Of a stretch of DNA of 64,000 nt, positions 36,459-45,433 are shown piece after piece. The notes under the pieces were generated by a model. It saw only the letters and a program-made list of their open reading frames with translations, made no database searches and was not told the origin of the DNA. The DNA is from Ideonella_A sakaiensis_A (GTDB taxonomy: Bacteria > Pseudomonadota > Gammaproteobacteria > Burkholderiales > Burkholderiaceae_C): contig NZ_CP182947.1 in assembly GCF_048320135.1 (NCBI RefSeq), forward strand, positions 4,650,001 to 4,714,000, written 5' to 3'. Position 1 is the first letter of the stretch. Every line of letters begins with the position of its first letter. Both the position numbers and the translations under genes were made by a program.

Positions 36459-37631
36459 TCAGACGCCGAGCAGTTCGCCGATCGGATTCAACTCGTCGAT
36501 GTGGTCGCAGACCGTCTTGATGCCCATCAGGATCGGCGCGCCGAGCAGCAGGCCCCACATGCCCCACAACCAGCCGAATGCCAGCACGCCGACGAAGACG
36601 ACGATCGGATTGATCCGGCAGGCGCGGCTGGTCAGCAGCGGCGCCAGCAGATTGCCCGAGATGATGTGGATGCCGATCGATGCGGCGGCCAACTGCACCG
36701 CGATGCCGATCGTGCCGACCTGCACGAAGCCGGCCAGCGCCAGTGCGGCGGCGACGACCGCCGAGCCGATATACGGAATCAGGTTCAGCACCCCGGCAAC
36801 GACGCCCCAGACCGCGGCCCGCTCCAGCCCGAGTGCCCAGACCGCAAGGCCGGTCACGATGCCGACCAGGATGCTGGTGTGGATCTGCACCGCCAGGTAG
36901 CGCTGGATCTGCGCGTTGATCTCGTCGAGCACCTGCAGCGTGACCTTTTTCTGCCGCAGCGTCGGGCCGGCGATCTTGACCATCTTGCGGCGGAAGCTGT
37001 CGCCGGCCGAAACGAGGAAGAAGACGATGAACAAGACGACGACTGCCTGGCCGACGAAGGTCATGAAGCCGATCGTTCCGGACAGCAGATAGTCCTTCAC
37101 ATTGAATTTCGGCTTCTCGATCTGCACCCGGGTGACGCCGCGGCTCGGCGGCACGACGTTGCTCGATTCCTCGGCCGCCTGTTCGAGGTTGCTGGCCGCG
37201 CGCTGCACCTTCTCGATCGGGCTTTCCGGCGCATTGCGAGCGGTCGCGCGCATCTCGCGGCGCAGCTTCTCGGCCGCAGCCGGCAGCGATTCGACCAGCG
37301 CGACGGCATCGTCGGCCAGCGCATAACCGACGCCGCCGGTACCGGCGAGCACGGCGGACATCACCAGCGTGATGCCGAGCGAGCGCGGCACCCGCAGCCG
37401 CTGCAGCCAGTCGACTGCCGGCGACAAGGCATAACTGAAGATCACCCCGAGCAGCAGCGGCACCAGCACGGCCTTGGCCCAGCTGAGAAAAAAGATCGTC
37501 GCCAGCACCGCGATCAGCGCCAGCGACGCACTCTTGATATCGACCGGCATGTGCAGGTGGATGCGCGGGACCGGGCCGGTCGACGGCGACACTGCGGTGG
37601 TGTCGATTTCAGCCGGGGCTGGGGGTTGCAT
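36459..37631 (-). CDS. AI-2E family transporter (PerM/YdiK type)
   Basis: A 390-aa inner-membrane protein of the AI-2E exporter family, which contains putative permeases and Na+/H+ antiporters. It has paired N-terminal helices, a soluble charged loop (~110-180), and a C-terminal bundle with GVVAGVLNLIPYIGSAVVAA and FGWLWGMWGLLLGAPILMGI, both family hallmarks. Upstream GGAG supports the ATG at 37629-37631; the Met 28 codons later is an alternative. Divergent from a GST gene. Substrate unknown. Confidence 0.9.
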   Translation of the reverse strand: MQPPAPAEIDTTAVSPSTGPVPRIHLHMPVDIKSASLALIAVLATIFFLSWAKAVLVPLLLGVIFSYALSPAVDWLQRLRVPRSLGITLVMSAVLAGTGGVGYALADDAVALVESLPAAAEKLRREMRATARNAPESPIEKVQRAASNLEQAAEESSNVVPPSRGVTRVQIEKPKFNVKDYLLSGTIGFMTFVGQAVVVLFIVFFLVSAGDSFRRKMVKIAGPTLRQKKVTLQVLDEINAQIQRYLAVQIHTSILVGIVTGLAVWALGLERAAVWGVVAGVLNLIPYIGSAVVAAALALAGFVQVGTIGIAVQLAAASIGIHIISGNLLAPLLTSRACRINPIVVFVGVLAFGWLWGMWGLLLGAPILMGIKTVCDHIDELNPIGELLGV

Positions 37632-37767
37632 CGGATCTTCTCCAGGGAAATACGGGTTCGGTCGCCGCGCAGCAGGCCGGCGCTATTCTCGTCGCAAGGT
37701 CCTGCACCGCTGCGGACGATGCCCGGACGGCGGCGACAATCGGGCCTCGCCCACCACGGAGACCGCG

Positions 37768-38439
37768 ATGCTCGTTGTCCACCACCTGAACAACTCGCGC
37801 TCGCAGCGCGTGTTGTGGCTGCTCGAGGAACTCGGTCTCGACTACGAGGTCAGGCACTACCAGCGCGACCCGAAGACGATGCGTGCGCCGCTCGAGTTGC
37901 GCGAGGTCCACCCGCTCGGCAAATCGCCGGTCGTCACCGACGGAGCAACCGTGCTCGCCGAAACCGGCGCGATCATCGACTACCTCGTGAACCGGGATGG
38001 CGAGCGCCGGCTGACGCCGGAGCCGGGCAGCGCTGACCACCTGCGATTTGTCTATTTCATGCACTATGCCGAGGGGTCGGCGATGCCGCCACTGTTGATG
38101 AAGCTGGTGTTCGACAAGATTGCAGCGGCGCCGGTTCCCTTCTTCGTCAAACCGGTTGTCAAAGGCATCGTCGCGAAGGTGTCGGCCGACTTCATCACGC
38201 CGCAGCTGAAAAACCACCTCGACTTCCTCGAAGCCGAGCTGGCCGACCGGCCCTGGTTCGCCGGGCAGGAATTCAGCGCCGCAGATGTGCAGATGAGTTT
38301 CCCGCTCGAAGCCGCCGCGCAGCGCGCCGGCCTCGACGAGAGCAGGCCGCGGCTGATGGACTTTCTGCGCCGCATCCACGCCAGGCCGGCCTATCGGCGC
38401 GCGCTCGAGCGCGGCGGGCCGTACGCATTCGCGAAGTAG
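37768..38439 (+). CDS. Glutathione S-transferase
   Basis: A 223-aa glutathione transferase of the two-domain type. The N-terminal part reads VHHLNNSRSQRVLWLLEELG, HPLGKSPVVTDG and the glutathione-binding AETGAIIDYL; the helical C-domain holds FSAADVQMSFPLEAAAQRAG. The long central YFMHYAEGSAMPPLLMKLVF insert resembles fungal-type GST III proteins. Its role (detoxification or stress) cannot be assigned. It is convergent with modE. Confidence 0.9.
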   Translation: MLVVHHLNNSRSQRVLWLLEELGLDYEVRHYQRDPKTMRAPLELREVHPLGKSPVVTDGATVLAETGAIIDYLVNRDGERRLTPEPGSADHLRFVYFMHYAEGSAMPPLLMKLVFDKIAAAPVPFFVKPVVKGIVAKVSADFITPQLKNHLDFLEAELADRPWFAGQEFSAADVQMSFPLEAAAQRAGLDESRPRLMDFLRRIHARPAYRRALERGGPYAFAK

Positions 38440-38468
38440 GCGACAGCGCGCCGGGCGGCTGTCGGCGC

Positions 38469-39335
38469 TCAGGCCGCCGCCGCGATGATCACGCTCGATG
38501 CCTTGAACAATGCGACCGCGCGGTCGCCGGCTTTCAGGCCGAGTTCGGCGACGCTGCCGCCGGTGATGATTGCGGCGATCGCGCCACCGCCATCGAGCGC
38601 CAGCACCACCTCGGCATTGACCGCGCCGGGCGTGATCCGCGAAACGGTGCCGGCCAGCTGGTTGCGCGCCGAGATCCTGGCGCCGGTCGGGCCGGTCATC
38701 AGCAGGACCGACGAGGCCTTGATCAGCGCCACCGCGGTTGCGCCGGGCGCCAGCCCGAGGTCGATGCGGCTGTCGCGGGTCACGGTGGCGACGATCGTCT
38801 GGCCGCCGATCACCGCCAGTTCGATCTCGTCATTGACCGCGCCATCACGTATCGAGCGCACGGTGCCGACAAACTGGTTGCGGGCGCTGGTGCGCAACGC
38901 GATGTTTTCCAGCATCGCCAGTTCGCGGCCGAGTCCGTCACCGCGGCGGTTCAGCCGCTCGACAAAACGCCGGTGTTCGGCTTCGACCAGCGCAAAGCGG
39001 CTGACCAGTTCCTCGCCACGCGCCGTCAGGCGGCTGTGGCCGCCGCCCTTGCCGCCGGTCGAGCGCTCGACCAGCGGTTCGCCGGCCAGATTGCCCATCT
39101 GCTCGATTGCGTCCCAGGCGGCCTTGTAGCTGAGGCCGACCGCTTTTGCCGCTTGCGTGATCGAGCCGACGCGAGCGACTTCGGCAAGCAGTGCGAGCCG
39201 CCGGGCACTGCCGAGCGATTTGCCGGCCACGTTCAGCGACAGGTCGGCATAAACGCTGAGACCGGCCGCGGTCGTTGCGGGATCGGCCGGCAATTCGGCA
39301 GGCGGCGGCGGCGTGGACGGTAGTCGGCCGGCCAT
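38469..39335 (-). CDS. modE: Molybdate-responsive regulator ModE with two Mop domains
   Basis: A 288-aa repressor/activator. The N-terminal winged helix (RLALLAEVARVGSITQAAKA ... SYKAAWDAIEQM) binds DNA. Two tandem Mop/TOBE molybdate-binding repeats follow (each with SARNQ ... GTV pattern). It is the last gene of modABCE and overlaps modC by one base. It probably represses the operon when molybdate is abundant, through the box at 41494-41517. Confidence 0.92.
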   Translation of the reverse strand: MAGRLPSTPPPPAELPADPATTAAGLSVYADLSLNVAGKSLGSARRLALLAEVARVGSITQAAKAVGLSYKAAWDAIEQMGNLAGEPLVERSTGGKGGGHSRLTARGEELVSRFALVEAEHRRFVERLNRRGDGLGRELAMLENIALRTSARNQFVGTVRSIRDGAVNDEIELAVIGGQTIVATVTRDSRIDLGLAPGATAVALIKASSVLLMTGPTGARISARNQLAGTVSRITPGAVNAEVVLALDGGGAIAAIITGGSVAELGLKAGDRAVALFKASSVIIAAAA

Positions 39336-40021
39336 CAGCGGGATGCTCCGATCGTTCCGGCCAGCCTGCCGTTGTCGATCACGATCGTCTGTTCGCCGAA
39401 CAATTTCAGGTCGTCCGGATCATGGGTGATCAACACGATCGGGATGTCGACCCGCTTCAGCAGCGCATCGAGTTCGCCGCGCGTGCGCTCGCGCAACGCC
39501 GGATCGAGTGCGGAAAAGGGCTCGTCGAGCAGCAGCGCGCGCGGTGAATCGACCAGCGCACGGGCCAGCGCGGTGCGCTGGCGCTGACCGCCGGACAGTT
39601 CATCGGGCCGCTGCTCGGCGACATCGCGCAGCTCGAGCAGTTCCAGCCAGTCGTCGACGGCATGGTCGGCACTGCAGCGGCGCGGATTCAGCCATCCCTT
39701 GTGCAGCCCGAAACCGACGTTCTGCCGAACGTTCAGGTGCGGAAACAGCGCATAGTCCTGAAACAGATAACCGAAGCCGCGACGCCGTGGCGGGACGTCG
39801 ATGCCCTGCGCATCGTCGAAGCAGGTCTGGCCGCGAAAGCGGACATGCCCGGCATCGGGCCGCAGCAGCCCGGCCATCACCTGCAGCGTCAGGCTCTTGC
39901 CGGCGCCCGATGGGCCGAGGATCGCGGTGCGGGCGGCGTCGCTGGCGAAACGCACCCGCAGGTCGAAGCGTAGCGGGCCGCTGCCGACCGATTTGCCGAT
40001 CGCGACGTCGAAATTCATCAA
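39335..40021 (-). CDS. modC: Molybdate ABC transporter ATPase ModC, lacking C-terminal Mop domain
   Basis: A 228-aa ATPase with Walker A GPSGAGKSL, signature LSGGQRQRTALARAL and Walker B LLLDEPFSALDP. Family members are usually about 350 aa with a C-terminal Mop/TOBE domain that senses molybdate; here the protein ends right after the ATPase core (NGRLAGTIGASR). The stop overlaps modE, so this looks like a natural short form and not a frameshift. It overlaps modB by four bases. Confidence 0.92.
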   Translation of the reverse strand: MMNFDVAIGKSVGSGPLRFDLRVRFASDAARTAILGPSGAGKSLTLQVMAGLLRPDAGHVRFRGQTCFDDAQGIDVPPRRRGFGYLFQDYALFPHLNVRQNVGFGLHKGWLNPRRCSADHAVDDWLELLELRDVAEQRPDELSGGQRQRTALARALVDSPRALLLDEPFSALDPALRERTRGELDALLKRVDIPIVLITHDPDDLKLFGEQTIVIDNGRLAGTIGASR

Positions 40022-40689
40022 CGCAACCCCGGTCGGCGCGGCGCCAGCCAGCCGGCACCGAGCAGCACCGCGACACAGGTGGTCGAGATGATCATCACGA
40101 GGAAGGCCGCGAGATCGTCCTGTCCGGCCTGCACCGCTTCATAGACGGCAATCGACAGCGTTTGTGTGCGCCCCGGGATGCTGCCGGCGACCATCAGCGT
40201 CGCGCCGAATTCGCCGAGCGCGCGGGCGAATGCGAGCAGCAGGCCGGCCAGGATGCCGCGCCAGGCCAGCGGCAGGCTGACGCGGAAAAATACCGCGGCC
40301 TCGCCGAGGCCGAGCACACGCGCTGCCTGCTCGAGTTGCGGGTCGACATTCTCGAGCGCTGCGCGGGCCGATTTCAGCACCAGTGGAAAGGCGACGATGG
40401 TCGCCGCGATCACCGCCGCCTGCCAGGTGAAGATCAGATTGATGCCGAACGATTCATCGAGCCAGCGGCCGAGCCAGCCGTTGCTGCCGATCACGACCAG
40501 CAGGTAGTAGCCGAGCACGGTCGGCGGCAGCACCATCGGCAGGGTCAGCAAGGCATCGACGAGTTCGCGGCCGGCGAAGCGGTGCCGTGCCAGCCAGTAG
40601 GCGACACCGACGCCGAGCAGCAGGTTCAGCCCGGTGGCCCACAACGCGACCTTCAACGACAAGGCCAAGGGTATCCAGGCCGATTCCAT
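40018..40689 (-). CDS. modB: Molybdate ABC transporter permease ModB
   Basis: A 223-aa inner-membrane permease with the EAA loop (ARVLGLGEAAVFFRVSLPLA) and six hydrophobic stretches; FARALGEFGATLMVAGSIPG is typical of ModB. It starts five bases after modA and overlaps modC. Substrate assignment comes from the neighbouring modA, modC and modE. Confidence 0.94.
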   Translation of the reverse strand: MESAWIPLALSLKVALWATGLNLLLGVGVAYWLARHRFAGRELVDALLTLPMVLPPTVLGYYLLVVIGSNGWLGRWLDESFGINLIFTWQAAVIAATIVAFPLVLKSARAALENVDPQLEQAARVLGLGEAAVFFRVSLPLAWRGILAGLLLAFARALGEFGATLMVAGSIPGRTQTLSIAVYEAVQAGQDDLAAFLVMIISTTCVAVLLGAGWLAPRRPGLR

Positions 40690-40694
40690 CGCAT

Positions 40695-41471
40695 TCAGCG
40701 GCTGACGAAGCCGTGCCGCGCAAACACCGCCTGCACCGGCGGCGACGCGAGGTGCTCGATGAACTGCTGCGCCAGAGCCGGCCGGCTGCTGCCGGCAATC
40801 ACCGCGATCGGGTAGCTGATCGGCGTCGGCGTCGGCACGACCAATGCGACCTTCACCTTGTCCGGCATCGACGCGGCGTCGCTGCCGTAGACGAAGCCGG
40901 CCTGCGCCTCGGCGCGCGCGACGTAGTCGAGGCCTTGCCGCACATTCTGTGCATACACCGCCTTCGCCTCGAGCGCCGGCCAGAGCCCGGCCTCGCCCAG
41001 TGCGGCGCGTGCATATCGGCCCGCCGGCACGCCGTCGGGCCGGCCGAGCGCGACATGCCGGATCGCCGGCGATGCCAGGTCGCGCAGCGACTTCAGCTCG
41101 ATGCGGCTGTCACGCGGCGTGATCAGCACCATCGTATTGCCGACGAAATCGCGCCGCGAACCCGGCAGCACCAGCCCGAGCTTGTCGGCACGGTCCATCA
41201 CCTGGGCATCGGCGACCGCCAGCACATCGACCGGCGCCCCCTTGCTGACTTGCGCCAGCAGCGTATCGGACGACGCGATATTGAACAGCAGCCTTGTCCC
41301 AGGATGACGGGATTCGAATCCCGGTGCGATCTCGCGCAGCACATTGCCGAGGCTGGACGCCGCCGACACGACCAATTCGGCCGCCTGCGCCGGCCACGCG
41401 CCGCACAGCAGCACGAGCAGCCAGGCGGTGGTGCAACGGGCGAGCGGGCGCGAACGGGTGGAAGGCGGCAT
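40695..41471 (-). CDS. modA: Molybdate-binding periplasmic protein ModA
   Basis: A 258-aa exported binding protein. A signal peptide (TTAWLLVLLCGAWPAQA) precedes the mature start AELVVSAASSLGNVLREIAP. NIASSDTLLAQVSKGAPVDV and GFVYGSDA are ModA hallmarks. The ATG at 41469-41471 was chosen because the longer frame runs into the likely promoter. A ModE-like box lies 23 bases upstream. First gene of modABCE. Confidence 0.93.
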   Translation of the reverse strand: MPPSTRSRPLARCTTAWLLVLLCGAWPAQAAELVVSAASSLGNVLREIAPGFESRHPGTRLLFNIASSDTLLAQVSKGAPVDVLAVADAQVMDRADKLGLVLPGSRRDFVGNTMVLITPRDSRIELKSLRDLASPAIRHVALGRPDGVPAGRYARAALGEAGLWPALEAKAVYAQNVRQGLDYVARAEAQAGFVYGSDAASMPDKVKVALVVPTPTPISYPIAVIAGSSRPALAQQFIEHLASPPVQAVFARHGFVSR

Positions 41472-41493
41472 CGGTGGTCCGGGGGGAGCGGAC

Positions 41494-41517
41494 CGCAATA
41501 TACCGCACTACATAACG
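41494..41517. promoter_or_regulatory. Candidate ModE box upstream of modA
   Basis: On the minus strand CGTTATGTA, six bases, TATATTGCG forms an imperfect inverted repeat resembling the CGTTATATA-type ModE operator. It sits just before the modA start, where bound ModE would block transcription. Confidence 0.55.
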
Positions 41518-41519
41518 GG

Positions 41520-42032
41520 TCAGTTGGCCACTGCGGCCGATGCCCGCGCTGGAGCGGGGGATGCATTGCGGCTGCGGGCACAGATGCGCTGCAGCGCCTG
41601 CAGGTTGGTTGCATATTCGACCGCGTCGGTCCAGCGCTCGGCTTCGAACAGGTGTTCGTCGACCAGTTCCGGCGTGCCGTCGAAATTGACCTGCACGGCC
41701 TGCACCGATTCGCCGAGATTGCCCTTCACCTGCAGCGCGCCGTGCAGCAGCCGGACGGTCAGGATTCGCTCGGGGCGGTCGCCGCCGCGGCCGACCAGCC
41801 TCAGCTGACACGGGCCGAGCAGGCTGAACTGCCATCGGGTCGCGGTCAGCGAGCCCTTGTTCATCCGGTTCAGCCGAGCGACGATGTCAATGGCGCTGAC
41901 ACCGGCGGTCGGATTGTCGAGGCCGAGGTCCTTGCGCGGGTAGCCGTCACCGCAGGCGGCCAGCAAACAGGCGAGGAAGACGCAGACCAGCGGTGCGGCG
42001 ATTCGGTCGCGGCACCGAGATCCGGTTTCCAT
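41520..42032 (-). CDS. Putative lipoprotein, unknown function
   Basis: A 170-aa protein with a lipoprotein signal (CVFLACLLAACGDG; lipidation Cys in LAAC). The mature part (NPTAGVSAIDIVARLNRMNK, LTVRLLHGALQVKGNLGESV) has no family I recognise. It follows tolC by 10 bases on the same strand, so it may take part in the same envelope process. Ends in an Ala-rich tail. Confidence 0.7.
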   Translation of the reverse strand: METGSRCRDRIAAPLVCVFLACLLAACGDGYPRKDLGLDNPTAGVSAIDIVARLNRMNKGSLTATRWQFSLLGPCQLRLVGRGGDRPERILTVRLLHGALQVKGNLGESVQAVQVNFDGTPELVDEHLFEAERWTDAVEYATNLQALQRICARSRNASPAPARASAAVAN

Positions 42033-42042
42033 GACAGCAGGC

Positions 42043-43479
42043 TCAGCGTTTCAACAGACGGTCGACCGCCGCCACGTCGTTCGCGAGCAGTTTGCCCGAG
42101 GCCTGGGCGAGGCGCAGCCTGCTGAGCAGCAGGTTGTAACGCGCCTGCGCCAGATCGCGCCGGGTCGTATAGAGCTGGGTCTGCGCATTCAGCACGTCGA
42201 GGTTGACCCGGACCCCGACTTTGTAGCCGAGCAACGTTGCCTCGACCGCCAGCAGGCTCGACGACTCGGCCGCCTCGAGCGCCTTTACCTGCGCCTCGCC
42301 GGACTGCACCGCGAGGAAGGCTGTGCGGGTGGCCTGGGATACCGCGCGCCGCGCCGCTTCGAGGTCGTTGCGCGCCTTGTCTTCGAGGACCAGCGTTTCC
42401 TGGATCCGGTTGTCGACCAGCCCGCCGGTGTAGAGCGGCAGGTTGAACTGCAGGCCGACGCTGGCATTGCCGGTCGTGCCCTTGTTGCCGTTGAAGGCCG
42501 CCGCGCTGCCGTTCGCGTGGGTCGCGCTGACCGATGCCACCGCATCGAGCGTCGGCTGCCGGCCCGCACGGGCCTTGTTGACTTCCAGCCGGGCGACCTC
42601 GAGGGCGAGCTGGGCGCGCTGTACCGCCGGGTGTTCGGCTTCGGCGCGGCTGACCCAGGCTTCCATCTGCGCCGGCACCAGCGGCGGCAGCACGACCGGT
42701 ATCGCCAGCTGCTTCGGCACCACGCCGATGCGGCCGACCAGCTGGTCGAGCACGACCCGCTTGCTTTTCAGGTCGTTGTCGGCGGCGATCTCCTGCGCGG
42801 TCGCAAGGTCGAAACGGGCCTGTGCCTCGCGGGTATCGGTGATGGTGGCGGTGCCGACCTCGAAATTGCGTTTTGCCGAAGCCAGCTGTTCGCTGATCGC
42901 GGCCTTGCTGGCGCCGGTCGTCGCCAGCGTATCCTGGGCCGCCAGCACGTCGAAATAGGCCTGCGCGAGGCGGATGATCAGGTCCTGCTCGGCGCTGTCG
43001 AGTTCATGGACCGATTGCTGCAGCTGCTTTTCGGCCTGTTCGATCGTCACGTCATTGGCGCGGTTGTACAGGCTCTGCCGGCCCGACAGCGCCAGGTTCA
43101 GGCTGTTCGACGTCAGCCCGCCGCGGGTCGGCGGATCGACCTGGGCCATGCTGGCGCTGCCGCCGAGCGCGGCATTCGGCCGTTTCAGCGCCTTGCTCTG
43201 CGCAGCCCGGTACGGCGCCGATTCGGCGAGCGCCTTCGCCGCCAGGTAGGTCGCGTCGTAGGCGTGGGCGGCCTGGTACAGCTCGAGCAGGCTTTGCGCC
43301 TGGCTGGCCGAGGTGCCGGCAAACAGCCCGGCACCCAGCAACCAGGCCGCCAGCGGCATCAGGCGCAGGCCTTTGCGTGTCTTTCCGGCCGGCTGCGGCG
43401 TTTGCTCCGGCGACAGCCAGCGGTCGTCGCCCGCTGCGGGCGCGGCCGGGTTCTGGCTGAGGTGGCGTGAAACGGGCAT
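42043..43479 (-). CDS. tolC: TolC family outer membrane efflux protein
   Basis: A 478-aa outer-membrane channel protein used by type I secretion and tripartite efflux. After an unusually long N-terminal region with a late hydrophobic stretch (LMPLAAWLLGAGLFAG ... ASQAQ), the mature part starts SLLELYQAAHAYDATYLAAK, typical of TolC. The OEP repeats and long coiled-coil hairpins follow. The ATG at 43477-43479 has AAGGA upstream. It lies downstream of pcm and rhodanese genes, an order common in betaproteobacteria. Confidence 0.9.
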   Translation of the reverse strand: MPVSRHLSQNPAAPAAGDDRWLSPEQTPQPAGKTRKGLRLMPLAAWLLGAGLFAGTSASQAQSLLELYQAAHAYDATYLAAKALAESAPYRAAQSKALKRPNAALGGSASMAQVDPPTRGGLTSNSLNLALSGRQSLYNRANDVTIEQAEKQLQQSVHELDSAEQDLIIRLAQAYFDVLAAQDTLATTGASKAAISEQLASAKRNFEVGTATITDTREAQARFDLATAQEIAADNDLKSKRVVLDQLVGRIGVVPKQLAIPVVLPPLVPAQMEAWVSRAEAEHPAVQRAQLALEVARLEVNKARAGRQPTLDAVASVSATHANGSAAAFNGNKGTTGNASVGLQFNLPLYTGGLVDNRIQETLVLEDKARNDLEAARRAVSQATRTAFLAVQSGEAQVKALEAAESSSLLAVEATLLGYKVGVRVNLDVLNAQTQLYTTRRDLAQARYNLLLSRLRLAQASGKLLANDVAAVDRLLKR

Positions 43480-43534
43480 GTCGGCTTCCTTGAGAGTGGG
43501 CTGGGTAGCGGGTTCGATCCCGATCGGCATCCGG

Positions 43535-43870
43535 TCAATATCGGGGCAATTGCGGGTCGACTTGAGTCGACCACGCATCGGTCCCGCCTGAAAGGTTGAA
43601 AACCGAGGAATAACCCTGTCGTTCCAGGAAGTTCGCGACCTGCGCGCTGCGCATGCCGTGGTGGCAGATGCAGACGATCGTGTCGGAACGGTCGATTTCG
43701 CCGAGCCGGCCGGGGATCTCGTTCATCGGGATCGCCATCGACCGGGCGCCGGCAATGTCGATCCTGCCCAGCGCCACCTCCCAGGGTTCGCGGACGTCGA
43801 GCAGCACCGGAGACGACGTTGCACGTTGGGCCACGAAATCCTGCAGCGCGGTGACGTCGACCTGCTGCAT
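43535..43870 (-). CDS. Rhodanese-like sulfurtransferase
   Basis: A 111-aa single-domain rhodanese. The active-site loop is CICHHGMRS, and LLDVREPWEVALG plus GGTDAWSTQVDP match the fold. Its start shares one base with the stop of the upstream pcm gene (TGATG), showing translational coupling. Substrate unknown. Confidence 0.93.
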   Translation of the reverse strand: MQQVDVTALQDFVAQRATSSPVLLDVREPWEVALGRIDIAGARSMAIPMNEIPGRLGEIDRSDTIVCICHHGMRSAQVANFLERQGYSSVFNLSGGTDAWSTQVDPQLPRY

Positions 43871-44538
43871 CAGAAGCTGAACCGGCTCGGTTCGTCGAAA
43901 TTGCGCAGCCGCGGTGCGACGGTATCGAACAGGTCGACGCTGACGAAATCATGCTCGCTGCGCCGCGTCGTCAGGCGGGCGCGCATGATCGGCAGCTGGC
44001 CGACGATCGCGGCCAGCCGGCCGCCGGTCTTCAGCTGGCCGAGCAGGCCGGGCGGCACATCGGCCACTGACCCGGACAACACGATCACGTCGAACGGCGC
44101 CTCGCCAGGCAGCCCTTTCGCGCCATCGGCCTGCACCACCTTGACGTTGCCGATGCCGGCCCGCTCGAGGTTCTGCCGCGCGAACTGCGCCAGGTCGGGG
44201 TCGATCTCGAGCGTCGTCACCTGCTGCGCACGATGGCCGAGCAGCGCGGCCATATAGCCGGAGCCGGCGCCGATCTCGAGCACCCGCTCGTGCTTGTGCA
44301 CATCGAGGTCCTGCAGCAGGCGGGCCTCGACACGCGGCGGCAGCATATGCTGCAGCGCCGGGCTGGTGGTCGACGGCAGCGGCACTTCGGTATCCATGAA
44401 AGCCATCGAGCGGTAGGCCTGCGGCACGAAATCCTCGCGCCGGACCACCGCGAGCAATGCGAGAACCGTTGGATCGAGCACCTCCCAGGGGCGGATCTGC
44501 TGCTCGATCATGTTGAAACGCGCTTGTTCGGTATTCAT
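43870..44538 (-). CDS. Protein-L-isoaspartate O-methyltransferase family protein
   Basis: A 222-aa SAM-dependent methyltransferase of the PCMT type. It starts MNTEQARFNMIEQQIRPWEV, and has SAM-binding ERVLEIGAGSGYMAALLGHR and the family VLSGSVADVPPGLLGQLKTG. This group near tolC and rhodanese differs somewhat from true Pcm, so repair of isoaspartate is likely but not certain. It begins 35 bases after the tetR stop. Confidence 0.88.
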   Translation of the reverse strand: MNTEQARFNMIEQQIRPWEVLDPTVLALLAVVRREDFVPQAYRSMAFMDTEVPLPSTTSPALQHMLPPRVEARLLQDLDVHKHERVLEIGAGSGYMAALLGHRAQQVTTLEIDPDLAQFARQNLERAGIGNVKVVQADGAKGLPGEAPFDVIVLSGSVADVPPGLLGQLKTGGRLAAIVGQLPIMRARLTTRRSEHDFVSVDLFDTVAPRLRNFDEPSRFSF

Positions 44539-44573
44539 CGGCTCGGGATGCTGACTGGGCTGAATCCGCAATT

Positions 44574-45290
44574 CTAGGAGGCCGGTGGCGCGACCGGCGT
44601 TGTTGCGCTGTCGCCTTGCAGCAACAGGCCGTGCAGAACCAGATCGATCTGCGTCGCGATCACCGCCGCTGGGTCGACGATCTGCTGGCTCTGCGAGCAG
44701 GCGCCGAACGAATGTTTGTGCAGCATCAGAAAGATCACCGGCGCAAGCAGGTTCATCGCGGTTGGCTGCACCGGCAACGCCCTGAATTCGCCACGGTCGA
44801 TGCCGCGCTGCAGGCAGCTCGCCAACAGCCGCTGCGCCGGCCGGGTCACCTCGTCGTTGTAGAACGCCGCGATTTCGGGGAAATTGCGCGCCTCCGACAG
44901 CATGATCTTGTGGATTGCCGACGCCGGTGTATTGCCGACCCGGTCCCACCAGGTGTGCAGCAGCACCGACAGCAATTGCGAGGTCGGCCCGTCGAATGTC
45001 GCGACGAGATTCTCGCCGGCATCGAGCAGTTGCCCGAGGTGCTCGCGGATCACCGCCTTCAGCAGCGCCTCCTTGCTCGGGTAGTAGAGGTACAGCGTGC
45101 CCTTGGAAACGCCGGCCAGTGCGGCGACTTCCTCGATGCGGGTGGCGGCGAACCCCTTCTCGCCGAACAGCGTCAATGCCGCCGCCAGCAATTCATGCGG
45201 CCGGGCCTGCTTGCGCCGCTGGCGCGGCGCGGGCGCCGACGGAGGCGCCGTCGCAGCGTCTGGAAGGTCGGCAGGAGGGGATTGGGACAT
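44574..45290 (-). CDS. TetR family transcriptional regulator
   Basis: A 238-aa regulator. A disordered Pro/Ala N-terminus precedes the helix-turn-helix (EVAALAGVSKGTLYLYYPSK). The C-terminal ligand domain matches no specific ligand class. It heads a series with pcm, rhodanese and tolC, so control of this envelope/efflux set is likely. An inverted repeat close upstream is a candidate operator. Confidence 0.9.
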   Translation of the reverse strand: MSQSPPADLPDAATAPPSAPAPRQRRKQARPHELLAAALTLFGEKGFAATRIEEVAALAGVSKGTLYLYYPSKEALLKAVIREHLGQLLDAGENLVATFDGPTSQLLSVLLHTWWDRVGNTPASAIHKIMLSEARNFPEIAAFYNDEVTRPAQRLLASCLQRGIDRGEFRALPVQPTAMNLLAPVIFLMLHKHSFGACSQSQQIVDPAAVIATQIDLVLHGLLLQGDSATTPVAPPAS

Positions 45291-45298
45291 CTCGATAA

Positions 45299-45312
45299 TG
45301 ACTATTCGGTCA
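45299..45312. promoter_or_regulatory. Candidate TetR operator
   Basis: TGAC, six bases, GTCA (TGACTATTCGGTCA) lies nine bases before the tetR start, and ACTGACCG-type half-sites are common for this family. It is in the divergent spacer with uppP. Confidence 0.45.
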
Positions 45313-45433
45313 GTAATATTAGGGCGATCGGATCGCTGCGGTCAAGGCGCCGCCGGAGGCCAGCCGACCGCGGGCGGTCGGTGCCGCCGGGCGTCGCGGC
45401 TATCATCGCGCCCTTTGCATGTGGAGCGCCGCG

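Noticed and set aside
44539..44949. N-terminal extension of the protein methyltransferase frame
   Set aside because: It runs within the TetR gene in another frame and has no conserved pattern; the ATG at 44536-44538 gives the family start.
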